Shown: positions 13,530 to 22,141 of the stretch, piece by piece | Numbering within the stretch: position 1 is the stretch's first letter | How the letters are laid out: each line of letters begins with the position of its first letter | Source of the DNA: a virus | Strand: one strand, 5' to 3' | DNA length: 36,506 nucleotides | Virus record (IMG/VR): IMGVR_UViG_3300035180_001067 | Span: 1-36,506 of that record | Program-made: the position numbers and the translations under genes | Notes under the pieces: generated by a model | Databases searched by the model: none | The model's input: only the letters and a program-made list of their open reading frames with translations | What the model was told of the DNA's origin: nothing

Positions 13530-14432
13530 TCAGGCTGCCCGCTTGAGCCCGTTGATGACCTCGCAGGCCGCCAGAACGTGAACGGCATTGCCGATCATCT
13601 TCATGGCCGTCTTGTGGTCTTCGGGCAGTTGGTAATCAGCGGGCAGGCCCATGAAGCGCTTGGCCTCGGGGATGCTCACCATTCGGATTCGGTCGCCGTT
13701 GATCACGGCATAGCGGTCGACGGTCGTCAGCGTGCCGATGGGGCGCGCCAAGCTGCGGCCAGTGCGCGTGCTGCCGTAATAGGGCAGCAAGAAGCGCTCG
13801 CCCAACTCAGCGCGGCCAACCGCAACAAGGCGTTGCGTGCGCGGCACTTTGTCAGCAACGCGTGACCAGTTGCCGGCGTTGAAGTCGATCACCTCGGCAG
13901 CAGGTCGCGGGTCACGCTTGGGCAGGTTGAGTTGCACCGGATGCTTTGACCGGGTGCCGACGATGAACAAGCGCGGACGGCTTTGCGATGCACCCAGGTC
14001 TGCGCAGTCAACCAGCATCGGGGCAAGTGCATAACCCAGGGCATGCATGGCCGCGCACCAAGCTTGGTACAGCACCCACTTGGCGTAGTCGGGCACGTTC
14101 TCCACGATGAAGGCTTGCGGCCGGTGTACCTCTGCGCAGGTCACCACTGCCCAGGCGGTGGCGCGCAGGGCATCGTGGTGCGGCTTCTCTTCCCCGCGGG
14201 CTTTGCTGTGCCCTTGGCAGGCTGGAGACGCCAGCAGCAAATCGTGTGCAGGCACGTCACGAAAGTCGGCCTGCTGCAAATCCTGGCAAGCATGCTCTGT
14301 GCCTGGGTGATTCGCCGCATGCCACTCCACGGCCGTGGGCCAGTGGTTGGCGGCCCACACCACGGTGCAGCCTGCAGCAGCAGCCCCGGTGCTGAAGCCG
14401 CCGGCTCCTGCGAACATGTCGATGGCGTTCAC
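13530..14432 (-). CDS. DNA (cytosine-5) methyltransferase
   Basis: The product is 300 aa with the standard motif order: motif [13 protein letters not shown] (5-16), motif [11 protein letters not shown] with catalytic Cys72, motif VI ENV (111-113), motif VIII QSRPRLF (150-156), a short target-recognition region (about 190-260, including RPIGTLTT as motif IX), and motif X GNAV (281-284). It transfers a methyl group from SAM to C5 of cytosine. The residue before the catalytic Cys is Ala rather than the usual Pro. No cognate restriction gene is nearby, so it is an orphan enzyme, likely protecting phage DNA against host restriction. It overlaps the HD gene by ATGA (14429-14432). Confidence 0.92.
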   Translation of the reverse strand: MNAIDMFAGAGGFSTGAAAAGCTVVWAANHWPTAVEWHAANHPGTEHACQDLQQADFRDVPAHDLLLASPACQGHSKARGEEKPHHDALRATAWAVVTCAEVHRPQAFIVENVPDYAKWVLYQAWCAAMHALGYALAPMLVDCADLGASQSRPRLFIVGTRSKHPVQLNLPKRDPRPAAEVIDFNAGNWSRVADKVPRTQRLVAVGRAELGERFLLPYYGSTRTGRSLARPIGTLTTVDRYAVINGDRIRMVSIPEAKRFMGLPADYQLPEDHKTAMKMIGNAVHVLAACEVINGLKRAA

Positions 14433-14953
14433 GCTGCCCTCAGCTCAGCAAACCGCGCCAAAAACATCGCCCTGGCCGTCTCCGGTGACACCGGCTTGAT
14501 GACGACGGGCAGCAGCTCAAGGCCTGCAGTGCAATCCCATTGGTCTTGGTAGTCGGGCATCAGGTCGCGCTTCTCGGTGCCCAGCAGCACCAGGTCGGCG
14601 TGCTTGACCGAAGCAGGGAGCTTCGCCGGCAGCCCATACCGGCCGAACACGGCCGCCTCCACGCGGTCTTCGATCACCTTGTAGTCGGGCAACAACTGCT
14701 TGAGCGGTTTGGCCACGTCGCCAATGAATGCTTCGGCAGCGTCATGCATCAGGCCTGCAAAAGCGTCTTCGGCCGGCACGATGTGCGACACCAGCACAGA
14801 GTGCTGCGCGACGCTGTAGAACGTGTGCACGTGGCCCGTGAAACGACAGATGTGGCTCAGCGCGTGAGCGATGTCCACGATGGTGAATTCGCATTTCTCG
14901 GGATTGAGGAAGTCGAAGTAGGTGCCGCCTTGGGTGAGGATGTAGGTGCGCAT
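14429..14953 (-). CDS. HD-domain phosphohydrolase (YfbR-like 5'-nucleotidase type)
   Basis: The product is 174 aa from the ATG at 14953, coupled to the preceding stop as TGATG. HD residues are visible: His51 in AQHSVLVSH, His70-Asp71 in [18 protein letters not shown], and an Asp near residue 120 ([15 protein letters not shown]). The pattern HDAAEAxxGD is typical of YfbR/YfdR-type nucleotide phosphohydrolases, which remove phosphates from dNMPs or related nucleotides and are often phage-encoded. A role in adjusting the nucleotide pool during replication is likely. The substrate cannot be read from sequence. Confidence 0.85.
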   Translation of the reverse strand: MRTYILTQGGTYFDFLNPEKCEFTIVDIAHALSHICRFTGHVHTFYSVAQHSVLVSHIVPAEDAFAGLMHDAAEAFIGDVAKPLKQLLPDYKVIEDRVEAAVFGRYGLPAKLPASVKHADLVLLGTEKRDLMPDYQDQWDCTAGLELLPVVIKPVSPETARAMFLARFAELRAA

Positions 14954-16185
14954 CAAACCACCCCCACATCGTCAGCAGCCAACACGGCGCGATGGCCATC
15001 GGAGTTCATCGCGCCTACCAGCCCTTCGGCTTCCATGCGCTCGAACAAGCGCGCGGCGCGGTTGTAGCCAATGCGCAGATGCCGCTGCACCAGGCTGATG
15101 CTGGCCTTGTTGTGCGTTCGCACGATGGTGCAGGCCTGCTCATAGAGCGGATCGGGTGTGTCAACACCACCAGCCATCAGCGTTTTGCCGCTGGCATCCT
15201 TGATCTCAAATCTGGTGCCGCCTTCGCGCGCCAGATTGTCAAGCCGGGCCGCGGCTTCTTTGGCATCGCCGGCCGTGGCTGCTTCAATCGGTAGTTGAGC
15301 CTGCCCGCCCAGGTTCAACAGCAGTTCGTACAGCAACTTCGACAGCACGCCGGTGGTGATCGCCACGTCAGCATCAAAGGAATCTTCGCCCTGGTCTTGC
15401 GCACGGCGCTCCATCATCGCGGCATCGGCAATCTGCACGCGCTGGATCCTCAGGTCATCGACAAGCACGAATGACACGCGGGCATCGTGGGTCAGTGCCA
15501 GCTTGGTGGGCACCTTGCCGGTTTGCAGATGGCGGGCCACGTCGCGCCCATCAAGCGCGTGGTTCTGGTACCGCACGATCGCGTGATCGTTGGATGCGCT
15601 CTCAAGCACTGCGTCGCGGTCAATGGTCAGACCAAGCGGCGTGCCGTTCAGCATCCAGGCGGCCATGGTGCTGTCGACCGATCTGGCAACGCGCAGCAGA
15701 TGCAGGTTCAACTTGGGCCATGCCTGAATCAAACCGGTGGCCACCACATCGGCCTTGCTTTGGCTTGCGGAATCGATCACAAGCAGTTTGTCGGCCGGGC
15801 TGATCCACGCCAGGATCGACGTGCGGCGCGTGAAAGCCACCGGCAGCAGCTCAAGCCGCGCCTGGTCGGCCAGTTCACGGCGGGCCCGCTTGCCCGGCTT
15901 GCGGCCGGTGTCTCGCTCCACTTCGTCGGCCAACTCGTTGGTGCGGCGTTTGACCACATCCTCGGGCAACAACTTGGCCTCGGTCATCTGTTTGACGATC
16001 CACGCGCCGGCCACGTTCTCGACCAGTTGGCCATGCTCGAAGCCTCGCGGCGGAACCCAGCCGGTGCTGGTGGCTTGGGTCTTGCCGCAGGGCACAAAGC
16101 CACCGGGCGCCATGGCTTCGGACAGCTCGTGCGCACTGTCGGGCATATCGGCATTTATCGCATAGATGATCAGGTTTTTGAACAC
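14953..16185 (-). CDS. RdgC-like protein fused to an FtsK gamma DNA-binding domain
   Basis: The product is 410 aa from the GTG at 16185, which has GGAG six bases upstream and gives the RdgC-type N-terminus [10 protein letters not shown]; the frame to 16362 adds non-homologous sequence. Residues 1-about 300 fit RdgC, a ring-shaped DNA-binding protein that limits RecA, with the conserved [20 protein letters not shown]-like segment and [15 protein letters not shown]. Residues about 341-402 are an FtsK gamma winged helix ([20 protein letters not shown], then [11 protein letters not shown]), the module that reads KOPS in chromosomal FtsK. No FtsK motor domain is present. Cellular RdgC is about 300 aa and lacks this domain, so this is a fusion. 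It lies in an operon with RecT, exonuclease and an SMC-like ATPase, which suggests a role in phage recombination. Confidence 0.88.
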   Translation of the reverse strand: MFKNLIIYAINADMPDSAHELSEAMAPGGFVPCGKTQATSTGWVPPRGFEHGQLVENVAGAWIVKQMTEAKLLPEDVVKRRTNELADEVERDTGRKPGKRARRELADQARLELLPVAFTRRTSILAWISPADKLLVIDSASQSKADVVATGLIQAWPKLNLHLLRVARSVDSTMAAWMLNGTPLGLTIDRDAVLESASNDHAIVRYQNHALDGRDVARHLQTGKVPTKLALTHDARVSFVLVDDLRIQRVQIADAAMMERRAQDQGEDSFDADVAITTGVLSKLLYELLLNLGGQAQLPIEAATAGDAKEAAARLDNLAREGGTRFEIKDASGKTLMAGGVDTPDPLYEQACTIVRTHNKASISLVQRHLRIGYNRAARLFERMEAEGLVGAMNSDGHRAVLAADDVGVV

Positions 16186-16309
16186 TCGGGACTCCGGTTG
16201 CGGTTGAAGAAAAACGGGCGGCCCACTGGGCTCGGCAAGGGGAAGGGAGGGAGACTTACAGGAGGGGTTACCCTTGCCGACTCGCCCGTGAAAACTGGTG
16301 TTAGGCGAA

Positions 16310-17512
16310 TCAGTGAACCGTTGGCTTGTAGGCATGCAGTCCGTGCAAGTTCTTCCAGGCAATCCACAGATCGCGCAGCAAGCGCTTTTCCATGTACCGC
16401 TGGGCGCGTGCGTGGATGTGGCCCTGTGACATGCACTTGTCGGCCTCGCCCTTCTTGATCTGGGCGGCGGGCTTGACTGTCAGGCCTGCGGCCTCGGCCT
16501 TCTGCACCTCGTAGGCCTTGCGTGCCAAGTAGATCTCGCGGTAGGGGCCTTGGCACTTCAACAGCGAATCGCCGATGACGAACATGGTGGAGCGGCGGCG
16601 CGGGCTGTACCCGTGGCGGATAGCAAGGGCCGCGTCACCCGCGATGCACTGCTGGCGCTTGCCGTCAACGATGCCCAGGCCCATGCGCTTCCAGACCTTG
16701 GCCGGGTTGCTGTAGTTGCTCAGGTCGCCGCACTTGCCAACGATCTGAGCCAGGCCGATTTCCCCGAAGCCACGGGTGCTCTGCACAAAGCTGTAGATGG
16801 ACAACTTCTTGGCAAGGGCTCTCAGTTTTCCTTCGCAGTGAAGCTTTCCGGCATGCGCTACGTCGCGCTTTTGAAGGCGGCACCGAATGGAGAATTCCTC
16901 GTCGCGGTCTTCACGGCCAACGGCACCGGCATCAATGGCCTTGTAAAGATCATCGGCGGCCTTCTTTGTCGCAGCTACAGCCTTGTCGTCATCGCCGGGG
17001 TGAATGGACCTGCCAATGCGCCTGCACGTTGCTTTGATGTTTCGCGTCTCGTTGCCTTCGTCGCGCATCATGTCGTCGCGCTGCTTCTCCCACTCGGAAA
17101 TCAGGGCGATGATGTCGGCAGGGGCAGGCAAACGATCAGTGGGTTTCGTGCCGTTCGTGGTCTGCCCCTGCTCGACAAAGGGTTCCACGTTGGCGGCAAT
17201 GCTGGCTGGGGCTTCACTGCAATACTGGCCGCTCAACGTGGAAGAGGGTTCGTTGAATGGGGTTGCACCCGACGGGTGGGTTTCACTATGGCTTTGGAAA
17301 CCCTCACTCAACGAATTGGGTTCTTCTGCTGGGGTGGCACCAGTGTTATGGGTTGCGGGGGTAACAAGGCATCCCACAACAGAAGAATTAGGTTGATGAG
17401 GAATCGGCACCCGGACACGGGGTTGCATCTGACCTCTGGCCGCAGCCTCATCAAAAAGGGAGGGGGTGTGGTGGACACCGGGACGCTGGGCAACAACTCT
17501 TGTGCGGTCCAT
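16310..17512 (-). CDS. Phage protein with IS110/IS116-type transposase C-terminal (HhH) domain
   Basis: The product is 400 aa from the ATG at 17512, coupled as TGATG. Residues 1-about 125 are low-complexity (Pro, Ser, Thr, Asn, with several A-T-P repeats) and probably disordered. Residues about 130-240 are charged helices. Residues 245-390 (STRGFGEIGLAQIVGKCGDL, then YSNPAKVWKRMGL, GDAALAIRHGY, a C-terminal helix) match the helix-hairpin-helix domain at the end of IS110-family transposases. The N-terminal DEDD RuvC domain of those enzymes is absent, and there are no insertion-sequence ends, so it is not a mobile element. A structure-selective DNA-binding role beside RdgC and RecT is plausible. 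Confidence 0.65.
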   Translation of the reverse strand: MDRTRVVAQRPGVHHTPSLFDEAAARGQMQPRVRVPIPHQPNSSVVGCLVTPATHNTGATPAEEPNSLSEGFQSHSETHPSGATPFNEPSSTLSGQYCSEAPASIAANVEPFVEQGQTTNGTKPTDRLPAPADIIALISEWEKQRDDMMRDEGNETRNIKATCRRIGRSIHPGDDDKAVAATKKAADDLYKAIDAGAVGREDRDEEFSIRCRLQKRDVAHAGKLHCEGKLRALAKKLSIYSFVQSTRGFGEIGLAQIVGKCGDLSNYSNPAKVWKRMGLGIVDGKRQQCIAGDAALAIRHGYSPRRRSTMFVIGDSLLKCQGPYREIYLARKAYEVQKAEAAGLTVKPAAQIKKGEADKCMSQGHIHARAQRYMEKRLLRDLWIAWKNLHGLHAYKPTVH

Positions 17513-18117
17513 CACACACCCCCTTGATCGGTGACCACGCCAAAGCGCTGGGCCAGTTGGGCCAACTGCGCTTCGGTCAAGGTCTTGGAAACTGTTGTGC
17601 TGTCATCGGGCAGCGCTTCGGCGATGGCATCCAGCCAATCGCAACGGGCCTGGCTGGACTTCGCCACTTTTCGGTAGCGGGCGGCCTCGTCCATAACTTG
17701 CGACTTTGTGGCATTGCCAAGCAATCCACGCTCAAGCGGCCACGTAAACCATGACTTGCACATGTTCACCAGCGCAGATGCAGTGCGGTCACGACTAGGC
17801 GCTTGGGTGCCATGTGAGACAACGCATGGCTGCTGGAATTTTTTGCCAGCCAGGTCATCCCGAACGTCTTTCCTGGAATCCCGAATGATGAGCATGACCC
17901 ACTGCGTGATGCAGTAGTTCTGAAGCTCTAGGTAGGCCGCCCCAAGCTCGTGGCGCAGTGCGGTGCATGCCATCTTTGCAAGTTCATCGGGCTCGGCTTC
18001 TGGGTTCGCCTGCCAGGTTCTGCGGATGATTTCCCTGGGCAAAACGCGCGTACTTTGGGTGTCATCAAAGCCGATGCCCGCAGGCACCCAGAACGGTGTG
18101 TTGCTGTCGAAAGTCAT
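17512..18117 (-). CDS. Hypothetical phage protein
   Basis: The product is 201 aa, soluble, with an Asp/Glu- and Arg-rich helical body. It opens MTFDSNTPFWVPAGIGFDD, and has a central LQNYCITQWVMLIIRDSRKD segment and an internal SWFTWPLERGLLG. I do not recognise a family. The stop shares a base with the downstream start (TGATG, 17510-17514). A 27-bp gap separates it from the SMC-like gene. No clear Shine-Dalgarno sequence precedes it. Its place between an SMC-like ATPase and the HhH protein suggests a part in the recombination block. Confidence 0.65.
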   Translation of the reverse strand: MTFDSNTPFWVPAGIGFDDTQSTRVLPREIIRRTWQANPEAEPDELAKMACTALRHELGAAYLELQNYCITQWVMLIIRDSRKDVRDDLAGKKFQQPCVVSHGTQAPSRDRTASALVNMCKSWFTWPLERGLLGNATKSQVMDEAARYRKVAKSSQARCDWLDAIAEALPDDSTTVSKTLTEAQLAQLAQRFGVVTDQGGV

Positions 18118-18144
18118 GGCATTCTTTGTTAGGTTGTGCGCTGC

Positions 18145-19935
18145 TCAAGCCGCAGCCTTCAACTGCCCCACCACACCGTTTTCAATCCAGTGCGCCTGGA
18201 TGGTGGTGGGCAGATCGGCCGGCAGGGCCTTGAGGGTTGCGAAGATCAGCGCGGTGTCGAGTTCGCCGGTTTCGGCCAGAACTTCAAGCCACGCCAGCAG
18301 TTCTGCGCGGCCCTGCAAATCCAGCACATCGACGCGATCCAGCACCAGCAATCGCACACCGCTCAAGAAGGCGATGGCCTCAGCCACCATGGCATCAGCG
18401 CGCCACTTTTCGGATTCACTGACCAGGTGGTAGTTGCGGTCTCCAAACATCACGCTCATGTCGGTGCCGATGACCACGACAGGCCACTGCGTGTCTGCTG
18501 CCGAAGACGCCAAGCGCTCGTTGATAGGCCCCAAGGCCTTGGCAAGCACTTCAGACGGGATGCCGTCAGGCGCCAGGGCATCGCCAATCGCGTCCCATGC
18601 GGCCACGTCGTGGGCGGCCACGCCGGCATCACCGGTCTTCTTCTCGGCAGCATCAGCCGCGGCCTTGGCCGTGTTGATCACGTCCAGCTTCTTGACGATT
18701 TCGGCGCGCTGGGCCTTCAGGGCGTCGGCTTGCTCTTTGGCGTTGGCCAGCTCGGACACATCGAACGTCTCGGCCAGTTCGGCTTCGATGCTGTCGGCGC
18801 TGGCCTTGGCTTGCCTGGCGGCCAGCAGATCGCGTTCATCGTTGGCCACCGCGCTGGTGGTCAGGCGGTGGGCTTCGACAAGGGCCGGCAGGCGCTCACG
18901 GTTCGCAGCATCGCCACCAGTGGCGCCCACCTTGCCGTGCTGGGCCTCGTAGGTAGCCAGGGCCTTGCTGGCGTCCATGCCCACCACGCTGTCGCGGTCC
19001 ACGGTGCCCAGCACCAGCAGAGCATGCACAGCGGCTGCCAAGTCGTGCACCAGACCCACGCGGGGCCCAGCACCTGCAGCAGCTTGTGCAGCGGCCAGAT
19101 CGGCCGCCAGGCGCGCCAGTTCGACTTGGTCGGTGGTCAGCTTGTCGGTAATGCGCTGCAACTTGGCGGCATGCTCTTTCAGGGCCGGCAGCTTGGCACG
19201 CAGTTCGGCGCGGCGCTGTTCTTCGGCCTGGGCCTTGCCAATGGTCATCTGCCACGATTCAGCGGCCACGTCGCAGTGCTGCAGATCGGTGGTCAAGGCC
19301 TTGAATGCCTGGGCGTCGTAGGTGGGCACGGCGGCGCGCCACAGCTTGGCCTTCTCGCTGCCGTAGGTTTCGCCCGTGATTGCGCGCCACGCGCCCTTGG
19401 CCTCGGTGGCCTTGGCCTTGGCGTCCTTGGATGCGGCTTCAAAGCCGGCGCGCAGCAGCGGTGCAATGCGTTCCACGCGGGCCTTGTCGCAGCCCAGTTC
19501 GATCAGCCGGGCACGCACGGCGGCCGGGTCAGTCTTCATGCCCATCAGGCCGTAGAGAAAGGCGCGGCGCTCTTTGTCGTCCAGGCGGGCAAAGCGCTGG
19601 GCGTCCAGCACATAGGGCAGAGTGGGGTCGGTCTCGCGGCCCTTGAAGCTGTCGGTGATCTTGCCGGCCGCGTTGATGGTCACGGTGTAGGTGTCGCCAT
19701 CGGCGTCGCGCAGCTCGCACACTGCGGTGTCGGCGCCGGTGTGGATCAGCTGGGCGGCCTCTTTCTTGAGCGAGACGCGGCCCAGGTCAGCTGTCAAAGC
19801 CAGGGCCACGGCATCGCGCAGGCTGCTCTTGCCGGCGCCGTTGCGGCCGGCAAAAAGCTGAACGGTGGCCTGGGTTTCGACATCGCAGCTTTGCAAGCCC
19901 AGGAACCCGGAAACAAAGAGGTTAGCGACTTTCAT
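18145..19935 (-). CDS. SMC/RecF/SbcC-like ATPase
   Basis: The product is 596 aa. It starts MKVANLFVSGFLGLQ, then Walker A GRNGAGKSS (residues 30-38). A long Ala/Glu/Lys-rich coiled coil covers about 165-440, interrupted near 280-300 by AGAGPRVG, where a hinge is expected; no CxxC zinc hook is present. The C-terminal half of the ATPase head holds SESEKWRADAMVAEAI (signature-motif equivalent) and a Walker B LLVLDRVDVLD (about 529-539), where Arg stands in the place of the usual catalytic Glu. Such proteins work with nucleases in end processing. It is followed by RecT and a PD-(D/E)XK nuclease upstream in the transcript, the order of phage recombination modules. Confidence 0.85.
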   Translation of the reverse strand: MKVANLFVSGFLGLQSCDVETQATVQLFAGRNGAGKSSLRDAVALALTADLGRVSLKKEAAQLIHTGADTAVCELRDADGDTYTVTINAAGKITDSFKGRETDPTLPYVLDAQRFARLDDKERRAFLYGLMGMKTDPAAVRARLIELGCDKARVERIAPLLRAGFEAASKDAKAKATEAKGAWRAITGETYGSEKAKLWRAAVPTYDAQAFKALTTDLQHCDVAAESWQMTIGKAQAEEQRRAELRAKLPALKEHAAKLQRITDKLTTDQVELARLAADLAAAQAAAGAGPRVGLVHDLAAAVHALLVLGTVDRDSVVGMDASKALATYEAQHGKVGATGGDAANRERLPALVEAHRLTTSAVANDERDLLAARQAKASADSIEAELAETFDVSELANAKEQADALKAQRAEIVKKLDVINTAKAAADAAEKKTGDAGVAAHDVAAWDAIGDALAPDGIPSEVLAKALGPINERLASSAADTQWPVVVIGTDMSVMFGDRNYHLVSESEKWRADAMVAEAIAFLSGVRLLVLDRVDVLDLQGRAELLAWLEVLAETGELDTALIFATLKALPADLPTTIQAHWIENGVVGQLKAAA

Positions 19936-19944
19936 GGTGCTGCA

Positions 19945-21072
19945 TCACTCCATCGAGGTGGTGGCGGCGCGCGTGCGGCGGCCGGTGGCGGGGTTGGCGT
20001 TGGCCTGCTGCTGGGCGGCCAGGCGCTCGTTCATCACCTGCTGGTTGGCCAGCACACCGTCGCGGGCCAGCAGGGCCGCCATCACGGCTTCGCGGCCTTC
20101 GCCTTCGGGCAGTTCCTCGGCTTCATCGCTCATCAGCTGCAGCGTCACCAAATCGCCGCATTCGTTGATTCGGTTGATGAAGGCTTGGGTGTCGAACTCG
20201 ACCGGCTCAGCCTCATGGTGGGTGGCGTAATCGCGCCCAACCACTTCAGCCATGGGCACCGGCGCATCCGGTCGCAGCTCGGTGGTGGTGTAGACGCGGC
20301 CCACCGTGCCATCAGATGCCACGTCGATGGTGGTCATGTCCTGCAACTCTTCAGTGGTGCGGCCCATGCCCATCACCACATCAGGCGCGTGGATGCGACC
20401 GAAGAACGAACCGGCCCGGTACTGCAGCATCTGGTGCTTCATTTCGGTCTGCCACTTGCTGCCAGACTTGCCGTACCAGCCTTCCTCCACGGCCATACGC
20501 ATCGACACAGGAGCCGATTCAACGCGCTCCGACGTGGTGCGACCGTTCTCTTTGATGTAGGCCCAAGCCACGCACACAAGGTCTTCGACTTCGACTTCTC
20601 GGTCGATGAAGTCATAGCCTCCCTTGGCCTTGTTCCATCCCTGCTTCTCGCGGTACTTGGCCTTGATCAGCCCACGCGACTTGATGTCAAACCGCAGCGG
20701 GGTGAACCGGCCACTGGCGTTGATCGCGGCGATCACGAACTGGGCAGACCACGACAGGCGGCCTTCGATGATGTTGGCATGCTGCATCACCGACGTGATC
20801 GACATGCCAACGGCGCGGGCCGTCTCGATGGCCACCAGGCAGTTGCCCAGCGCCGAAGGGTTGTCGATCCAGGTTTCGTTGCCGTTCACCTTTTTCAGAA
20901 CCTGGCTTCGGAACTGCGCGGGCACAGCGTCCGAGGTGGCAAAGGCTTTGGCGATGCGCTGGGCCAGCTCAAAGCCGCGCAGACTGAACATGTCGATGCG
21001 CTGGTCGCCTTGTTCGGCCAGGGCGGTTTGCTGGGGTGCGCGCAGCGCGGCGACGGTGGTGGGTGTGTTCAT
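19945..21072 (-). CDS. recT: RecT-family single-strand annealing protein
   Basis: The product is 375 aa from the ATG at 21072 (AGAGAG upstream); a GTG at 21093 is an alternative. Family features include LANPSALGNCLVAIETARAV-like text (here IDNPSALGNCLVAIETARAV), the loop LSWSAQFVIAAINASGRF, GWNKAKGGYDFIDREVE and an MLQYRAGSFFGRIHAPDV stretch, as in RecT/Bet annealases. The C-terminus is a Gln/Ala-rich tail. RecT coats 3' single strands made by a partner exonuclease and anneals them to homologous DNA. The exonuclease gene overlaps or abuts it upstream, and the SMC-like ATPase follows 10 bp downstream. Confidence 0.9.
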   Translation of the reverse strand: MNTPTTVAALRAPQQTALAEQGDQRIDMFSLRGFELAQRIAKAFATSDAVPAQFRSQVLKKVNGNETWIDNPSALGNCLVAIETARAVGMSITSVMQHANIIEGRLSWSAQFVIAAINASGRFTPLRFDIKSRGLIKAKYREKQGWNKAKGGYDFIDREVEVEDLVCVAWAYIKENGRTTSERVESAPVSMRMAVEEGWYGKSGSKWQTEMKHQMLQYRAGSFFGRIHAPDVVMGMGRTTEELQDMTTIDVASDGTVGRVYTTTELRPDAPVPMAEVVGRDYATHHEAEPVEFDTQAFINRINECGDLVTLQLMSDEAEELPEGEGREAVMAALLARDGVLANQQVMNERLAAQQQANANPATGRRTRAATTSME

Positions 21073-21089
21073 GGTGGTGGTTCTCTCTT

Positions 21090-21902
21090 TCACTCGTGAA
21101 AATGGCAGGTAGCCCAGCGCACGCAGAACTTCTCACTGCACAGCACGCTCTGTGGGTTGGGGGGGAAAAGGCCGCCGCGGAACATCTCCGCCGCATACTC
21201 GATCAAGCCGCGCTGGTCTTCGGTTCCGACCATCACGCGCTTGGCGTCAAACACTGGGGATGCGGCCACGGCTGGCCGGCTGCTGGTGGACAGGGCCAGC
21301 ACCTGGCCGCCCACGGTTTGCACGCCTTCGGTGGCCTCGTACATCAGCTGGTAGGTGCCCACCTGGGCACTGCGGCCCTTGATGACCGCCAGGCCGTCTG
21401 AGATCACGCGCGATCCGCTTTTCAGATCGGGGATCACCACACCGCCTTCCGCCTCGGCCACGCGGGCACGGTCCATGCTGCCGGTCAGGCGCACGATCTG
21501 GCCGCCGCCACAGTCGATGTCCATCGGGTTGAGCTTCTGCTCCACGCTCTTGAACGTGAACCTGGGCGACAGATCCAGGCAGTACATGGTGTGCAGCTTC
21601 AGACCGATCGTTTCGGCTTGGCGCACCGTCAGCGAGTCCTGCGTGTAGTCGACATCCCGGTCAGGGTGGTGCAGGGCGTCCACGAACTGGCCGGCCGCAT
21701 CGTCAACCGACACTTGCGCGCCGCCTGGCAGGCGCCCGGCGTCAAACAGCGCTGTGCTGGCATGGATGGCGGTGCCCAGCTGCGCACGCAGGCCCGACGG
21801 CTTGTGCATGCCCAGCAGGTGCGTGCCTTCCCAGCTGTGGGCGCAGTCGAACAGCTTGCCCCAGCTGCTGGCGCGCACGGTGATGATGCTGGGTGCGGTC
21901 AT
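21090..21902 (-). CDS. PD-(D/E)XK exonuclease with probable Fe-S cluster (Cas4/AddB-like)
   Basis: The product is 270 aa from the ATG at 21902, which overlaps the preceding stop (ATGA) and has AAAAGGA at proper spacing; the ATG at 21908 is too close to that site. Nuclease residues: His47 (LGTAIHAST), Asp144 (LTGSMDRAR), Asp159-x-Lys161 (VIPDLKSG), and Gln180/Tyr184 (QVGTYQL). Four cysteines, one at 20 and three at the C-terminus (255, 260 and 266), match the bipartite Cys pattern that binds a 4Fe-4S cluster in Cas4 and AddB nucleases. It likely resects DNA ends to supply single strands for RecT, whose gene starts 18 bp downstream. Confidence 0.85.
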   Translation of the reverse strand: MTAPSIITVRASSWGKLFDCAHSWEGTHLLGMHKPSGLRAQLGTAIHASTALFDAGRLPGGAQVSVDDAAGQFVDALHHPDRDVDYTQDSLTVRQAETIGLKLHTMYCLDLSPRFTFKSVEQKLNPMDIDCGGGQIVRLTGSMDRARVAEAEGGVVIPDLKSGSRVISDGLAVIKGRSAQVGTYQLMYEATEGVQTVGGQVLALSTSSRPAVAASPVFDAKRVMVGTEDQRGLIEYAAEMFRGGLFPPNPQSVLCSEKFCVRWATCHFHE

Positions 21903-22141
21903 GACCATTCCTTTTCACGAAGGGTCGAAAACCACAGGCCGAAGGTTTCATACGGCAGATCAATTGACCGAACGCCACCCATCGGCAGGCTGGACGGTGC
22001 GTCGAGCGGGCCGCCTTGATTCAGCCATTCGCCTACCGTCACCAAGTATTCCGGCCAGCATTTCAGGCTTGAATAAATGTCACCGATGTAGCCGGTGGTG
22101 CAGGCCACTGCGGGCTGCACGATGATGCTTTTGATGCTCAT
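21899..22141 (-). CDS. Small hypothetical phage protein
   Basis: The product is 80 aa, from the ATG at 22141 in an ATGA overlap with a 30-aa ORF upstream. The longer frame to 22480 is out of register with real genes. The sequence starts MSIKSIIVQPAVACTTGYIG and includes CWPEYLVTVGEWLNQGGP and LPYETFGLWFSTLREKEW. It has two Cys and several Trp, and no recognised family. The stop overlaps the exonuclease start (ATGA, 21899-21902). Confidence 0.6.
   Translation of the reverse strand: MSIKSIIVQPAVACTTGYIGDIYSSLKCWPEYLVTVGEWLNQGGPLDAPSSLPMGGVRSIDLPYETFGLWFSTLREKEWS

Noticed and set aside
16310-17512. An IS110-family insertion sequence
   Set aside because: Only the C-terminal domain is present, no element ends are seen, and the gene is translationally coupled to its upstream neighbour.
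18136-21099. A 987-codon open frame on the + strand
   Set aside because: It lies opposite the SMC-like ATPase and RecT genes, both with clear motifs. It is Gly/His/Val-rich, as expected for the antisense of GC-rich coding DNA, and has no recognisable domain.
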